Made by a program: the position numbers and the translations under genes. Shown in pieces: positions 50,799 through 59,819 of a stretch of 64,000 bases of DNA. How positions within the stretch are numbered: the first letter of the stretch is position 1; each line of letters begins with the position of its first letter. The notes below the pieces were generated by a model. The model saw nothing but the letters and a program-made list of their open reading frames with translations. It was not told where the DNA came from and searched no databases. The stretch spans positions 2,108,001 to 2,172,000 of the forward strand of contig NZ_JAUTAY010000001.1 of the NCBI RefSeq assembly GCF_030818795.1, written 5' to 3'. The stretch is from Microbacterium sp. SORGH_AS_0862. GTDB lineage: Bacteria; Actinomycetota; Actinomycetes; Actinomycetales; Microbacteriaceae.

Positions 50799-51107
50799 TC
50801 AGCGGTCGCGGACAGGTGTGATCAGCACCCCGCCGAAGCGCGCCTCGGAGTACTCCCACTCGCGTCCGTCGACCCACACTCGTGCCGAGGCGCAGGGGAG
50901 GGACTCGTGCTCGCCGTCCGGCCAGTGCAGCACGAACCCGCCGCCGAAGGAGGCGTTCGATCCGGTGACGCGGGCGCCGTCCGCATCCACGGCGCGAGCC
51001 TCGCACTCGTCGCAGAGATACTCGGGGTACCGGTCCGACTGCGCGACCTCGGCGCCGCAATTCGGGCAGGGTTGCGTGCCGCGGGAACCGGGGAGGAAAG
51101 CAGTCAT
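50799..51107 (-). CDS. Zinc-ribbon protein, unknown function
   Basis: A 102-residue protein with two CxxC knuckles, PCPNCGAEV near residue 13 and YLCDECEAR near residue 31, forming a zinc ribbon. The rest (SFGGGFVLHWPDG, VWVDGREWEYSEARFGG) is beta-rich with many aromatics. ATG at 51107. No family recognised. It is downstream of and in the same direction as the XRE regulator gene, 22 bp away, so they may share a transcript. Confidence 0.65.
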   Translation of the reverse strand: MTAFLPGSRGTQPCPNCGAEVAQSDRYPEYLCDECEARAVDADGARVTGSNASFGGGFVLHWPDGEHESLPCASARVWVDGREWEYSEARFGGVLITPVRDR

Positions 51108-51129
51108 GGCACGAGTGTAGGTCGGGTGT

Positions 51130-51990
51130 TCACGCCGCCGGCGGGAGCCAGATCGTGAGGCGCACGGCGTCGTCCGGCAGGTGGAGGATCTCGTAACTCC
51201 GCTCGACGACGACACCGTCGCGTCCGCGGATGCGGGTGGTCGCGCCCCGGCGCCGCTCGACGATGTGCCCGCTCCACCACGCCGTGAACTGCGGGCTCTC
51301 GGCCCCGAGTCCGCGAACGAGATCGCCCAGTCGAGGGTCGTCGAGGCGGTCGACGTTCGCCGCGCGGAGGTGGGCGACGGCGCCGCGGGCGAGCTCCTCC
51401 CAGTCGAGGAACGTCTCGCGGGCGCGCGGGTCGGTGAGCAGGTAACGGCACGTGTTGCGTTGCTCGGGAGGAAGTTCGGCGAGCCCGGCGTACAGCGACA
51501 TCCCCTCCTCGTTCGCCGCGACGATCGTGCTGAACCGGTCGAGCACGTACGCGGGCTGGGGGCGGACCGCCGCGACGAGCGCCGACATCCGCGGGAGGAC
51601 TTCGGCGTCCGCCGTCGGCTCGGCGGGTGCAACGGCGGCGTCGCGGAGCCGCAGGAGATGACGCGCCGCATCCGGAGACAGGGCGAGCGCGTGGGCGAGA
51701 GCCGTGAGTACGGCATCGCTCGGGTGGGATTCGCGCCCCTGCTCGAGCCGGATGTAGTAGTCGACGCTGATCCCGGCGCGGGTCGCGACCTCCTCGCGGC
51801 GCAGACCCGGGGTGCGCCGGGCGCCGGGGGAGTCGTGTCCGGGCGCGAGCGCCCTGTCCTGGCGGCGAGCACGGAGGAAGTCGCCGAGTTCGTTCGCGAT
51901 GACGGGCTCCTCTCTGCTGGGTGGGTGGGCCGCTCCTATGAACAGTACGGTCTTCCGCGGGGGCGGCTCGAAGTCGGAACGTGGAGGCAT
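51130..51990 (-). CDS. XRE-family regulator with MmyB-like ligand domain
   Basis: A helix-turn-helix regulator with the typical order: N-terminal ELGDFLRARRQ, RTPGLRREEVATRAGISVDYYIRLEQGRES (HTH), LSPDAARHLLRLRDAA, then a PAS-like MmyB domain (PQPAYVLDRFSTIVAANEEG, RYLLTDPRARETFLDWEEL). Such proteins repress adjacent dehydrogenase or methyltransferase genes. The start is uncertain: the ATG at 51990 overlaps the divergent methyltransferase ATG, so a shorter protein beginning just before ANELGDFL (about 51890, after AGAGAGGAG) is likely, which would leave room for a promoter. Confidence 0.85.
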   Translation of the reverse strand: MPPRSDFEPPPRKTVLFIGAAHPPSREEPVIANELGDFLRARRQDRALAPGHDSPGARRTPGLRREEVATRAGISVDYYIRLEQGRESHPSDAVLTALAHALALSPDAARHLLRLRDAAVAPAEPTADAEVLPRMSALVAAVRPQPAYVLDRFSTIVAANEEGMSLYAGLAELPPEQRNTCRYLLTDPRARETFLDWEELARGAVAHLRAANVDRLDDPRLGDLVRGLGAESPQFTAWWSGHIVERRRGATTRIRGRDGVVVERSYEILHLPDDAVRLTIWLPPAA

Positions 51991-52783
51991 GTCCACCTAT
52001 ACCCACGGTCACCACGAATCCGTGCTGCGCTCGCACCGCTGGCGCACTGCCGAGAACTCCGCCGCCTACCTCCTGCCGTTTCTCGGAGGCGACGACCGAG
52101 TGCTGGACGTGGGGGCCGGCCCCGGCACGATCACCGTCGATCTCGCGGATCGCGTGGCGCACGTCACCGCCACCGAGATCGGCGAGGACGAGGCGGCGCT
52201 GACCGGGGCGACGGTCCGAGAGCGGGGAGTTCAGAACGTCGACGTGCGGATCGCGGACGTGCACGCTCTGCCGTTCGACGACGACTCGTTCGACGTCACG
52301 CACGCCCATCAGGTGCTGCAGCACATCGCGGATCCGGTGCAGGCGCTGAGGGAGCTCGCGCGAGTGACTCGACCCGGCGGGATCATCGCGGTGCGCGACG
52401 CCGACTTCGCCGGGTTCGCATGGTGGCCGCAGCTGCCCGAACTGGACCGCTGGCTGGAGCTGTATCAGGCGACGGCGCGCGCCAACGGCGGCGAACCGGA
52501 TGCCGGCCGACGCCTCCTCTCCTGGGCGCGGGAGGCAGGGCTCACCGACATCAGCGCGTCGTCGAGCACGTGGTGCTACGCGAGCGCCGATGAGCGGATG
52601 TGGTGGGGCAATCTGTGGGCGGACCGCATCCGTCAGTCCGCTCTCGCACGCCAGCTGGAGGCGAGGCCGGACACCGACGCCGACGAGCTCGACCGGATCG
52701 CCGCCGGGTGGCGTGAGTGGGCCGCATCCGATGACGGCTGGTTCTCGCTCCTACACGGCGAGATCATCTGCCGTGTGTCCTGA
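51989..52783 (+). CDS. SAM-dependent class I methyltransferase
   Basis: A 264-residue Rossmann-fold methyltransferase. Motif I is VLDVGAGPGTITVDLA (near residue 37), motif II DVTHAHQVLQHI-like (FDVTHAHQVLQHIADP) and motif IV LARVTRPGGIIAVRDADF. It lacks a membrane segment. The ATG at 51989 is preceded by GTGGAGGC and a TACGGT box at about 51950 on the divergent spacer. The acceptor is unknown. It faces the XRE regulator, which probably controls it. Confidence 0.9.
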   Translation: MSTYTHGHHESVLRSHRWRTAENSAAYLLPFLGGDDRVLDVGAGPGTITVDLADRVAHVTATEIGEDEAALTGATVRERGVQNVDVRIADVHALPFDDDSFDVTHAHQVLQHIADPVQALRELARVTRPGGIIAVRDADFAGFAWWPQLPELDRWLELYQATARANGGEPDAGRRLLSWAREAGLTDISASSSTWCYASADERMWWGNLWADRIRQSALARQLEARPDTDADELDRIAAGWREWAASDDGWFSLLHGEIICRVS

Positions 52784-52837
52784 CGGGATCAGACCGGGTA
52801 CGGTGGCACTTCCGACCCATCGATGCCGGAGGACGAC

Positions 52838-53152
52838 ATGAGCTCCGACCAGCGCGGTCGCCCGCGTCCTCCGCAGGCGTTGAATCTCGTTCTCGCGTAC
52901 GTCGCCTTCGTGCCCTTGGCGATCATCTGGGCGTCGTTCTCGTGGATCATGCTGACCACGAGCGGCGCGAGCAGTATGGCGGCGCTCATGCCGATGGCGG
53001 CGTTCCTGTTCACCTCATGGCTCTGGGTGCTGCTGGCGATCATCGCTCTGGCGCGGTCCGCGCGATACGGGAGCAACGCGCATGCGCTCGTGGTCTCGCT
53101 CGCGGCCCTCCTGCTCGCCGTCCTCGGACTCTTCTTCATGCTGCCTCGGTAG
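52838..53152 (+). CDS. Small membrane protein with three TM segments
   Basis: A 104-residue protein with hydrophobic segments near residues 14-38, 45-68 and 82-101 and a hydrophilic N-terminus (SSDQRGRPRPPQ). ATG at 52838 has GGAGGACG upstream and TACGGT at 52799-52804 may be its -10 box. No family was recognised. Confidence 0.6.
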   Translation: MSSDQRGRPRPPQALNLVLAYVAFVPLAIIWASFSWIMLTTSGASSMAALMPMAAFLFTSWLWVLLAIIALARSARYGSNAHALVVSLAALLLAVLGLFFMLPR

Positions 53153-53195
53153 CAACGACGACTAGGCTTTCGCGAGCTACGGCGAAGGAGGCCTC

Positions 53196-54023
53196 ATGGC
53201 GGGCAAGACGATCGTGATCACCGGTGCGAGCGACGGCATCGGGCGGGAGGCGGCGCGGGCGCTGCACGCGCAGGGGCACACCGTCATCCCCGTCGGGCGC
53301 AATCCCGAGCGCACCGCGCAGATCGCCCGAGAGGTCGGGTCGCGTGTGCACCTCGCGGACTTCGCCGATCTCGCGAGCGTCCGTGAACTCGCCGACGATC
53401 TGCTCACGCAGTACGACCGCATCGATGTGCTCGCCAACAACGCCGGGGGCATCTTCGGCAAGGTGCGTGAGAGCACGATCGATGGACACGAGATGACCTT
53501 TCAGGTGAATTACCTCGCGCCGTTCCTGCTCACACAGCTGCTCATGGACCGGCTCATCGCCTCCACGGCCACGATCATCAACACCTCCAGCGTCGGCGCG
53601 CGTCTGTTCGGTCAGCTGGATATCGACGACCTCGACAACGAACGCTCGTTCAGTTCCACGCGCGCCTACGGCACCGCCAAGCTCGAGCAGATCCTGCACG
53701 TCAAGGAGCTCGATCGGCGCTACCGAGCGCGGGGCATCGGCGCGGTGGCCTTCCACCCGGGCAACATCGCCACGAGCTTCTCGAACGCGCCCAGCTCACC
53801 CATGCGCCTTATCTACCAGACGCCGCTCAAGAAGCTCTTCCTCACGAGCATCCCGAAGGGGGCCGACACCCTCGTCTACCTCGCGGAAGGTGCTCCGGGC
53901 CGCGACTACGCGCCCGGCGAGTACTACGTGAAGCGCAAGCCCGCGCGGACTCATGCGCAGGCAGACGATGCCGCTCTGGCGAGGGAGCTGTGGGAGCGCA
54001 GCGAGCGCATGCTCGCGCTCTAG
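53196..54023 (+). CDS. Short-chain dehydrogenase/reductase
   Basis: A 275-residue SDR enzyme. Nucleotide loop TGASDGIGREAARA (residues 8-21), NNAGG near 87, catalytic Ser in NTSSVGARL and Tyr-Lys in YGTAKLEQIL (Tyr about 156) are present. The Arg after strand 2 (GRNPERT) favours NADPH. A helical insertion ARNAPSSPMRLIYQTPLKKL near the end is common in retinol-dehydrogenase-like SDRs. ATG follows AAGGAGG. Substrate unknown. Confidence 0.92.
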   Translation: MAGKTIVITGASDGIGREAARALHAQGHTVIPVGRNPERTAQIAREVGSRVHLADFADLASVRELADDLLTQYDRIDVLANNAGGIFGKVRESTIDGHEMTFQVNYLAPFLLTQLLMDRLIASTATIINTSSVGARLFGQLDIDDLDNERSFSSTRAYGTAKLEQILHVKELDRRYRARGIGAVAFHPGNIATSFSNAPSSPMRLIYQTPLKKLFLTSIPKGADTLVYLAEGAPGRDYAPGEYYVKRKPARTHAQADDAALARELWERSERMLAL

Positions 54024-54032
54024 GCAGTGGGC

Positions 54033-54779
54033 TCAGCGCGCGTTCAGCGCCTCGGTCCAGGCAGCCAGGTGCTCGCGTGCGTAGCGGGATGCGGCGAGCC
54101 AGTGATCGCCGTGACCCGACGAGAACATGGATCCCCAGGGTTCACGGCTCTCGGCGTGGGACGAGCGCAGAAGCTCGTGCATCGCCTCCGCTCGGGCGGC
54201 CATTGCGGCGGGCAGCGCCGCACGCAGCTCGGCATCCGCGTCGTAACCGTCGATGAACGCGGTCAGATCGGCAGCGGATGCCGCGGGCGGGCGTGACGGA
54301 TCGTTGAGCGTGAAAGCCTGCGCCGAGTATGCGAGATCCCACAGCCGCGTGCTGGGTGCCGCCGCATCCCAGTCGATGAAGACCCATCTCTCGCCGGTCA
54401 CGAGGTTCCACGGGGCGAGGTCGTTGTGGCAGACCAGATCGTCCCCGGGCGCCGGGATCGCGGAATCCCAGGTCGCGCCCGGTGGGGCCTCGAACCCCGC
54501 GCTCGCATCGTGGATGGCGCGCACCATTGCGCCCACGCGATGAAGCTCCGGCCGCGTCAGTCCCGTCTCCGCCAGCGCGCCGGGGACGAACTCCCACACC
54601 TGACGACCCTGCTCGTCGCGGCCGAGCGGGGCGGGCGCGTCGACGCCGGCCTCGCGCAGGGAGGCGACATACGCGTGCACGTGCGGAGATGCCGGTGTCC
54701 AGGCCTTGCGGACGGTGTTCCCCGCGCGGAAGACGGGACCCGCCGAGTTGCCTCCCGAAAGACCCTGCTCCTGCTGCAT
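54033..54779 (-). CDS. Aminoglycoside phosphotransferase-family (APH) kinase-like protein
   Basis: A 248-residue protein of the APH/ChoK kinase fold. Catalytic loop VCHNDLAPWNLV (near residue 142) and the Mg-binding FIDWDAAAPS (near residue 155) are intact; an N-terminal ATP segment GPVFRAGNTVRKAW is short. Members phosphorylate small hydroxylated molecules, not only antibiotics. It lies nine bases downstream of the PdxH-like gene in the same direction and converges with the SDR gene. Confidence 0.85.
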   Translation of the reverse strand: MQQEQGLSGGNSAGPVFRAGNTVRKAWTPASPHVHAYVASLREAGVDAPAPLGRDEQGRQVWEFVPGALAETGLTRPELHRVGAMVRAIHDASAGFEAPPGATWDSAIPAPGDDLVCHNDLAPWNLVTGERWVFIDWDAAAPSTRLWDLAYSAQAFTLNDPSRPPAASAADLTAFIDGYDADAELRAALPAAMAARAEAMHELLRSSHAESREPWGSMFSSGHGDHWLAASRYAREHLAAWTEALNAR

Positions 54780-54788
54780 CCTTCGAGG

Positions 54789-55388
54789 CTATCGGCGAGA
54801 TGCCGCTCCCTCGGGTGCGGTGCTCGTCTCGCCCCCGCGCACCTCGTGGTGCCAGCTCTCGCCCTGCCGCTCGTACATGATGCGTGTGTGGCGTCGGTCG
54901 GGGGAGCCCTGCCAGAACTCGACGTGCGTAGGCGCGAGCCACCAGAGCATCCAGTCCGCGGACGTCAGTCCGACACGTGCGGTCTCCGGGCGGGCCTCGA
55001 AGTCACCGGCGATCTCGCCGGCGGTGGCGGGCTGCATCACGCCGCGCAGCCGCACCGCCCGAACGATCGGCTGCCACCAAAAGCTGAGCGCCGCCACCGG
55101 GCGCACGGCGAGCTGCTCGGCCTTCGCGGACGACCGAGGACCGGCGACCGCCCATCCGCGGGGGCCAGCGTCCTTGAGGATCAGTGCGCGGGCGTCGGGG
55201 AGTCCGTCCGCGTCGACCGTCGAGAGCGTGGTCACGTGCGGTTCGGCGACACCGGCGGCCGCCGCGCCGCGCAGCCACTGTTCGAACAGCACATGGGGTT
55301 GGTCGGGGAGGCTCGCCGTGTCGAGAGGCGGTGCCGACCCGGCGAGCGACGGCTGCGCCCGCAGCCACGAGGCGAAGGAGGACGTCAC
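54789..55388 (-). CDS. Pyridoxamine 5'-phosphate oxidase-like flavoprotein
   Basis: A 199-residue split-barrel FMN protein close to PdxH. Visible blocks are FEQWLRGAAAAGVAEPHVTT, DARALILKDAGPRGWAVAG, SFWWQPIVRAVRLRG and DWMLWWLAPTHVEFWQGSPDRRH, the last being the PdxH C-terminal signature, so pyridoxamine/pyridoxine phosphate oxidation is likely. GTG at 55388 with AGGAGGAGG upstream is preferred over an earlier in-frame start. Co-oriented with the kinase gene, nine bases away; whether both act in vitamin B6 metabolism is not shown. Confidence 0.88.
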   Translation of the reverse strand: MTSSFASWLRAQPSLAGSAPPLDTASLPDQPHVLFEQWLRGAAAAGVAEPHVTTLSTVDADGLPDARALILKDAGPRGWAVAGPRSSAKAEQLAVRPVAALSFWWQPIVRAVRLRGVMQPATAGEIAGDFEARPETARVGLTSADWMLWWLAPTHVEFWQGSPDRRHTRIMYERQGESWHHEVRGGETSTAPEGAASRR

Positions 55389-55425
55389 CCTCTCATCCTC
55401 CTCCTGCACTCGCCGAGTGAGCACG

Positions 55426-55469
55426 CATTGAGCGAGCGAGCACCCGATCGGATGTTCGCTCGCTCAATG
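55426..55469. repeat. 14-bp inverted repeat between the PdxH-like and DUF4097 genes
   Basis: CATTGAGCGAGCGA (55426-55439) pairs perfectly with TCGCTCGCTCAATG (55456-55469), loop 16 bases. No T-run follows, so it is either a Rho-aided terminator of the DUF4097 operon or a protein site. Confidence 0.5.
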
Positions 55470-55484
55470 AATGCGCGTTCGCGC

Positions 55485-56333
55485 CTAGCCGTTGTCGCGG
55501 AGGGTGACGTCACCCGCGGAGACACGGACCTCGACGGGGATGCGGGGGCCGCTGCCGGCGGAGAGCCGGTTGTCGACGCCGCCGGCCTCCAGGTTGGAGC
55601 GGACGTCGTAGTTGCCACGCGGCACGGTGACATCCGCGGACCCGGCGCTGACGCCGATGTCGATGCTGCGGGGGGCGCTGCCGGTCAGCTCGGCCGTGAG
55701 GTCACCCGCCGAGAGCTCGAACTCGGCCTCGGTGACACCCGACAGGCGGATGTCGGACCTTCCGGCGCTCATGGAGGTGTCGATCGTGCGGGCCTCGCCG
55801 GAGAGGATGAGACTGCCGGCGGAGAGGTGCGTGTCGAGATCGCCGAACGTGCCGGTGGCGCGAAGCTCTCCTGCCGACAGCGTGAGCGACGCATCGACGC
55901 CCTCGAGCGAGTGCGGGAGCGTCAGCAGGACCCGCGGCTGCTGGCCGATCCAGCCGATCCCGAAGAACCCGTCCGGAGCGCTGATCTTCAGCTCGTCACC
56001 GTCACGCTCCATCCGCCACGTGGATCGGCCGGAGGTGACCTCGAGTCGAGCCTCATCGACGTCGTCGAACCGCAACTCGAACAGCGCCGCGCTGGCATCC
56101 ACCTCGACCTCGGTGATGCCGGCGGTCGAGGCGGTGAGCGTCTGCGACGAGGTCGGCAGCGCGGCGGTGACGGCGTTGGCGACGCCCGAGACCACGGTCC
56201 CGCCGAGGATCACGGCGCCGATGACGATCGCGGTGATCGCCACGGCCCTGCCGCCGGGATGCCGTGGCGGCGTCGCCGGGCTCGAGGGGGCGGCCTCATC
56301 GGGAGCTGCGGGGGGAGGGGTGAGCGTGGTCAT
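55485..56333 (-). CDS. DUF4097-family beta-helix membrane protein
   Basis: A 282-residue protein. An N-terminal Pro-rich cytoplasmic arm and one TM segment (about residues 30-55) precede a repetitive DUF4097 beta domain with recurring AGELRATGTFGDLDTHLSAGS, MSAGRSDIRLSGV and VSAGSADVTVPRG units. Such domains are often linked to LiaF/PspC-type envelope-stress systems. Its ATG at 56333 overlaps the LuxR-type regulator stop, so it is the third gene of a kinase-regulator operon and may be its sensor accessory or output. Confidence 0.85.
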   Translation of the reverse strand: MTTLTPPPAAPDEAAPSSPATPPRHPGGRAVAITAIVIGAVILGGTVVSGVANAVTAALPTSSQTLTASTAGITEVEVDASAALFELRFDDVDEARLEVTSGRSTWRMERDGDELKISAPDGFFGIGWIGQQPRVLLTLPHSLEGVDASLTLSAGELRATGTFGDLDTHLSAGSLILSGEARTIDTSMSAGRSDIRLSGVTEAEFELSAGDLTAELTGSAPRSIDIGVSAGSADVTVPRGNYDVRSNLEAGGVDNRLSAGSGPRIPVEVRVSAGDVTLRDNG

Positions 56334-57022
56334 CGTGTTGCTCCTGTCTGAGGTGTCTGCGGGCCGGTCTCGCCGGCGCCGTGCTCGACGTGCGCGAGGG
56401 CGGCGAGGACGCGGCGGTTGCCCGACTCGCCGGGCTCGAGTTCGAGCTTCTGGAAGATGGCGGTGATGTGCTTCTCGACCGAGGCTTCCGAGAGGAAGAG
56501 GGTCGCGGCGATCGACTGGTTCGACCGCCCCTCGGCGATGAGTGCCAGCACCGTCGACTCGCGCTCGGTGAGTCGCCGCATCCGCTCGTCGCGAGTGCGG
56601 CGATTCAGCAGCTGTGCGATGACCTCGGGATCGAGCACGGTCGCTCCGCCGCCGATACGGCGCACGGTGTCGAGGAAGTCGGCCACGTCCGCGACCCGAT
56701 CCTTGAGGAGATATCCGAGCGCTCCACCGTTCGCGGCGATCAGCTCGCTCGCGTACCGCTCCTCGACGTACTGCGAGAGCACGAGCACGGGCAGCTGCGG
56801 GTGCGCCGCGCGCAGGCGCAACGCCGCACGGATGCCCTCGTCGGTGTAGGTCGGGGGAAGGCGCACGTCGAGGATGCACAGCTCCGGATCGGTGGCGACG
56901 ACGCTCTCATCGAGCTCGCTCGCGTCGGAGAGGGCGGCGACCACGTCGTGCCCGGCGTCGGCCAGCAGTCGGACGAGTCCTTCGCGCAGAAGGACGGAGT
57001 CCTCGCAGATCAGGATGCGCAC
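56330..57022 (-). CDS. NarL/LuxR-family response regulator
   Basis: A 230-residue regulator. Receiver domain: MRILICEDSVLLREGL, phospho-acceptor D52 in ILDVRLPPTYTDEG, VLVLSQYVEERYA and LLKDRVADVADF. LuxR output domain: LTERESTVLALIAEGRSNQS and SVEKHITAIFQKLEL. Start GTG at 57022 lies inside the kinase gene's last codons. The longer frame upstream does not resemble the family. It pairs with the adjacent histidine kinase. Confidence 0.95.
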   Translation of the reverse strand: MRILICEDSVLLREGLVRLLADAGHDVVAALSDASELDESVVATDPELCILDVRLPPTYTDEGIRAALRLRAAHPQLPVLVLSQYVEERYASELIAANGGALGYLLKDRVADVADFLDTVRRIGGGATVLDPEVIAQLLNRRTRDERMRRLTERESTVLALIAEGRSNQSIAATLFLSEASVEKHITAIFQKLELEPGESGNRRVLAALAHVEHGAGETGPQTPQTGATR

Positions 57023-58269
57023 GGCACACTCACCTCCAGTGCGGTCGGCCCGCCCTGCGGGCTGTCGAGGCGGACGTTCCCGCCGGCGGCGAGGACGCGG
57101 TTCGAGATGCCGTCGAGGCCGCCGCCGGGCAGGATCCGCGCGCCGCCGATGCCGTTGTCCTCGATGCGGGCCCAGAGGGTGCCCCCGTCGCGGACCCGGA
57201 CGACCACGCGGCACTCGGCGGCGCGGGAGTGCTTCGCCGCGTTCGTGAGCGACTCGGCGATCGCGAAGTACACCGCGGTCTCCGCCTCTCGTGAGCAGCG
57301 ACCGTCGATGCGAACATCCAGAGCGACCGGCACGTGCGAGCGGGCGGCGAGGGCGGACAGGGCCGCATCCAGTCCACGGTCGTCGAGGACGGAGGCGTGG
57401 ATGCCGCGGGCCAGCTGGCGCAGTTCGGTGATCGCCGCCTTCGTGGAGGTGTGCGCCTCCTCGAGCAGCGCCTTGGCAGCCGTCGGGTCGTCGTCGATCT
57501 TCTGCTGGGCGAGACCCAGGGTCATGCCCACCGAGACCAGACGCGGCTGGACGCCGTCGTGCAGGTCCCGTTCGATGCGGGTGCGTTCGACGTCGGCGGC
57601 GCGGATCGCTCCGGCCCGCTGGGCGTCGGAGGTGCGTGCGGCCTGCGCCAGCATCGCCGCGCGGGAGCGGCCGAGGATGGCGCGGCTGATCGCGCCGTGA
57701 AGCAGCCCGAGGCCGATCGTCGCCGCGATCGCAGCCAGCGCGGTCACGATGCCCACCACCGGTGCCCAGCCGGCGGGGATCATGCCGATGCCGACCCATA
57801 CCTCGTCGACTCCCGAGAGGGGGGCGAAGGCGACGCCGATCGCACCGGTGGCGACGGAGACCAGGCTGATGACGGTGACGCCCATGACGGTGGCGATCGC
57901 CGTGTTGGCCAACGCCCGCCACATCGAGGGATCGATGAACTGGCGCCAGAGCGAGTGCAGGTAGCCGCCGACGCCCGGGCGGAGCCGGGGGCTGAAGCGC
58001 GGGGCGGGAAGGCCGAGTCCGTAGAGCCCGTCGATCCGTGCGATCTCCAGCCACCCGACCGCGTACATGACGTAGACGAGTCCGACGAGCACGACGAGAC
58101 CCACGCCGAGGGCCGGCACCAGCCCGAGTCCGGTGCCGAGCATGCCGAACAGGGTGCTCAGGATGAAGGGGCCGATGAGGCCGAGCGCGGCGAGCTGGGC
58201 GATCGCACCGGCGGTCTGCGCCGGGGCGAAGCGCCGCGCGCGTCGCGCGGTGGGAGCTGCGGAAGTCAT
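57010..58269 (-). CDS. Sensor histidine kinase, NarL-partner type
   Basis: A 419-residue kinase. Four to five TM helices form an N-terminal membrane sensor region of about 200 residues (GLGLPAPRFSPRLRPG loop between pairs). The HisKA_3 motif ERTRIERDLHDGVQPRL places the phospho-acceptor at H237. The ATPase domain has ESLTNAAKHS, ARIEDNGIGGA and GGGLDGISNRV. The ATG at 58269 is supported by the start of the sensor region. It overlaps the regulator gene, so kinase, regulator and DUF4097 protein are one operon. Confidence 0.93.
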   Translation of the reverse strand: MTSAAPTARRARRFAPAQTAGAIAQLAALGLIGPFILSTLFGMLGTGLGLVPALGVGLVVLVGLVYVMYAVGWLEIARIDGLYGLGLPAPRFSPRLRPGVGGYLHSLWRQFIDPSMWRALANTAIATVMGVTVISLVSVATGAIGVAFAPLSGVDEVWVGIGMIPAGWAPVVGIVTALAAIAATIGLGLLHGAISRAILGRSRAAMLAQAARTSDAQRAGAIRAADVERTRIERDLHDGVQPRLVSVGMTLGLAQQKIDDDPTAAKALLEEAHTSTKAAITELRQLARGIHASVLDDRGLDAALSALAARSHVPVALDVRIDGRCSREAETAVYFAIAESLTNAAKHSRAAECRVVVRVRDGGTLWARIEDNGIGGARILPGGGLDGISNRVLAAGGNVRLDSPQGGPTALEVSVPCAS

Positions 58270-58405
58270 GTCTCCAAAGTAGGGGCGCACCGCGCGCCCC
58301 ACATCGGAGCAATCCCGACGACCGGGTTCGGGAAAACCCGAACCCTCGCGCATGTCGGCACCCGGCGTCATGATGGACCCACCATCCAGCGAAGCGGAGC
58401 CCTTC

Positions 58406-59782
58406 ATGCTCGAAAGCCACGACACGGCCGAGCACGCCCGCACGTCGCGCATGCGCAGCTTCTACCAGGTGCTGGCCAACACGCTCGTCGCGAACGTGAC
58501 CACGAGCTACCTCTGGTTCGCGCTCACGTTCTGGGCCTATCTCGAGACACGCAACGTGCTCGCCACCTCCATCATCGGCGGCAGCTACATGCTGCTGGTG
58601 GCCGTGTTCGGTGTCGTCTTCGGGGCGATCGTGGACCACATGAAGAAGAAAGCGGTGATGGTGCTCTCCAGCCTCATCACCCTGGCCACGTATCTGCTCG
58701 CGGGCGCCCTCTTCCTCGCGCTCCCCGCATCCGCGCTCATCGACTGGGGCGGCCCGTGGTTCTGGCTGTTCGCGGGCGTGATCCTGATCGGCGGGGTCGT
58801 CGAGAACCTCCGCAACATCGCGCTGTCGACGACCGTCACCCTGCTCGTGCCGGCCGACCGCCGCGATCGCGCGAACGGGCTCGTGGGCACCGTGCAAGGT
58901 GTCGCTTTCATGGTCACGAGCGTGTTCTCGGGGCTGTCGGTGGGCTTGCTCGGCATGGGGCCGACGGTGTTCATCGCGATCATCGCGACCGCCGTCGCCT
59001 TCACGCACCTGCTGTTCGTGCCGATCCCCGAGCGGGGCGTGGTGCACGATCCCGACGCCCCGCCGCGGCGGTTCACGTTCCGCGGGGTGCTTCCCGCCAT
59101 CCGCTCGGTGCCCGGACTCATGCCGCTTCTGCTGTTCACGACGTTCAACAACCTCGTGGGCGGCGTCTTCATGGCGCTCATGGACCCGTACGGGCTCACG
59201 CTCTTCAGCGTCGAGATCTGGGGTGTCGTGCTCGGCATCACGAGCATCGGCTTCATCATCGGCGGCGGTCTCGTCGCGAAGTTCGGTCTCGGCAGGAACC
59301 CCGTGCGCACGCTCCTGTGGGTGAACGTCGGCGTTTCCGTGCTGGGGCTCACCTTCGCGCTGCGCGAATGGTGGTGGCTGTACGCGGTGGGGATGCTGGT
59401 GTTCATGGCGCTCATGCCCGTCGCCGAAGCCGCGGAGCAGACGATCATCCAGCGCGTGGTCCCCTACGAGACGCAGGGCCGCGTCTTCGGGTTCGCCGCG
59501 AGCATCGAATCCGCGGCCGCTCCGATCTCGGCCTTCCTGATCGGCCCGCTCGCCGAGTTCTGGCTCATCCCGTACATGCGCACCGACGCGGGCCGCGACG
59601 GGTGGCGCTGGCTGCTGGGCGACGGCGAGGCGCGGGGCATCGCGCTCGTTTTCGTCGCGGCGAGCCTGGTCATGCTGGTGATCGTCGTCGGCGCGTTCCT
59701 GTCGCCGCAGTACCGGCGTCTCTCGCGCAGCTACGCGGAGACGCCGGCCCCGCTCGCCGAGCAGCCCGCGGCAACGGCCTGA
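58406..59782 (+). CDS. MFS transporter
   Basis: A 458-residue major facilitator with about 12 TM helices. YLWFALTFWAYLETRNVLA precedes the loop VFGAIVDHMKKKAVMV (a typical MFS motif A variant). The middle loop is PERGVVHDPDAPPRRFTFRG, and GRVFGFAASIESAAAPISAF is a conserved helix-11 block in this drug-exporter-like group. The ATG at 58406 has GCGGAG six bases upstream; an earlier ATG at 58352 is possible. Divergent from the two-component operon, which may regulate it. Confidence 0.85.
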   Translation: MLESHDTAEHARTSRMRSFYQVLANTLVANVTTSYLWFALTFWAYLETRNVLATSIIGGSYMLLVAVFGVVFGAIVDHMKKKAVMVLSSLITLATYLLAGALFLALPASALIDWGGPWFWLFAGVILIGGVVENLRNIALSTTVTLLVPADRRDRANGLVGTVQGVAFMVTSVFSGLSVGLLGMGPTVFIAIIATAVAFTHLLFVPIPERGVVHDPDAPPRRFTFRGVLPAIRSVPGLMPLLLFTTFNNLVGGVFMALMDPYGLTLFSVEIWGVVLGITSIGFIIGGGLVAKFGLGRNPVRTLLWVNVGVSVLGLTFALREWWWLYAVGMLVFMALMPVAEAAEQTIIQRVVPYETQGRVFGFAASIESAAAPISAFLIGPLAEFWLIPYMRTDAGRDGWRWLLGDGEARGIALVFVAASLVMLVIVVGAFLSPQYRRLSRSYAETPAPLAEQPAATA

Positions 59783-59819
59783 GCGCGGACGCGTCCGGCG
59801 GATCGGCGAGGATGGAGGG

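Noticed and set aside
54033..54779. Antibiotic-resistance aminoglycoside phosphotransferase
   Set aside because: The APH fold motifs are present, but the family is broad and the genomic context (PdxH-like oxidase) does not indicate resistance.
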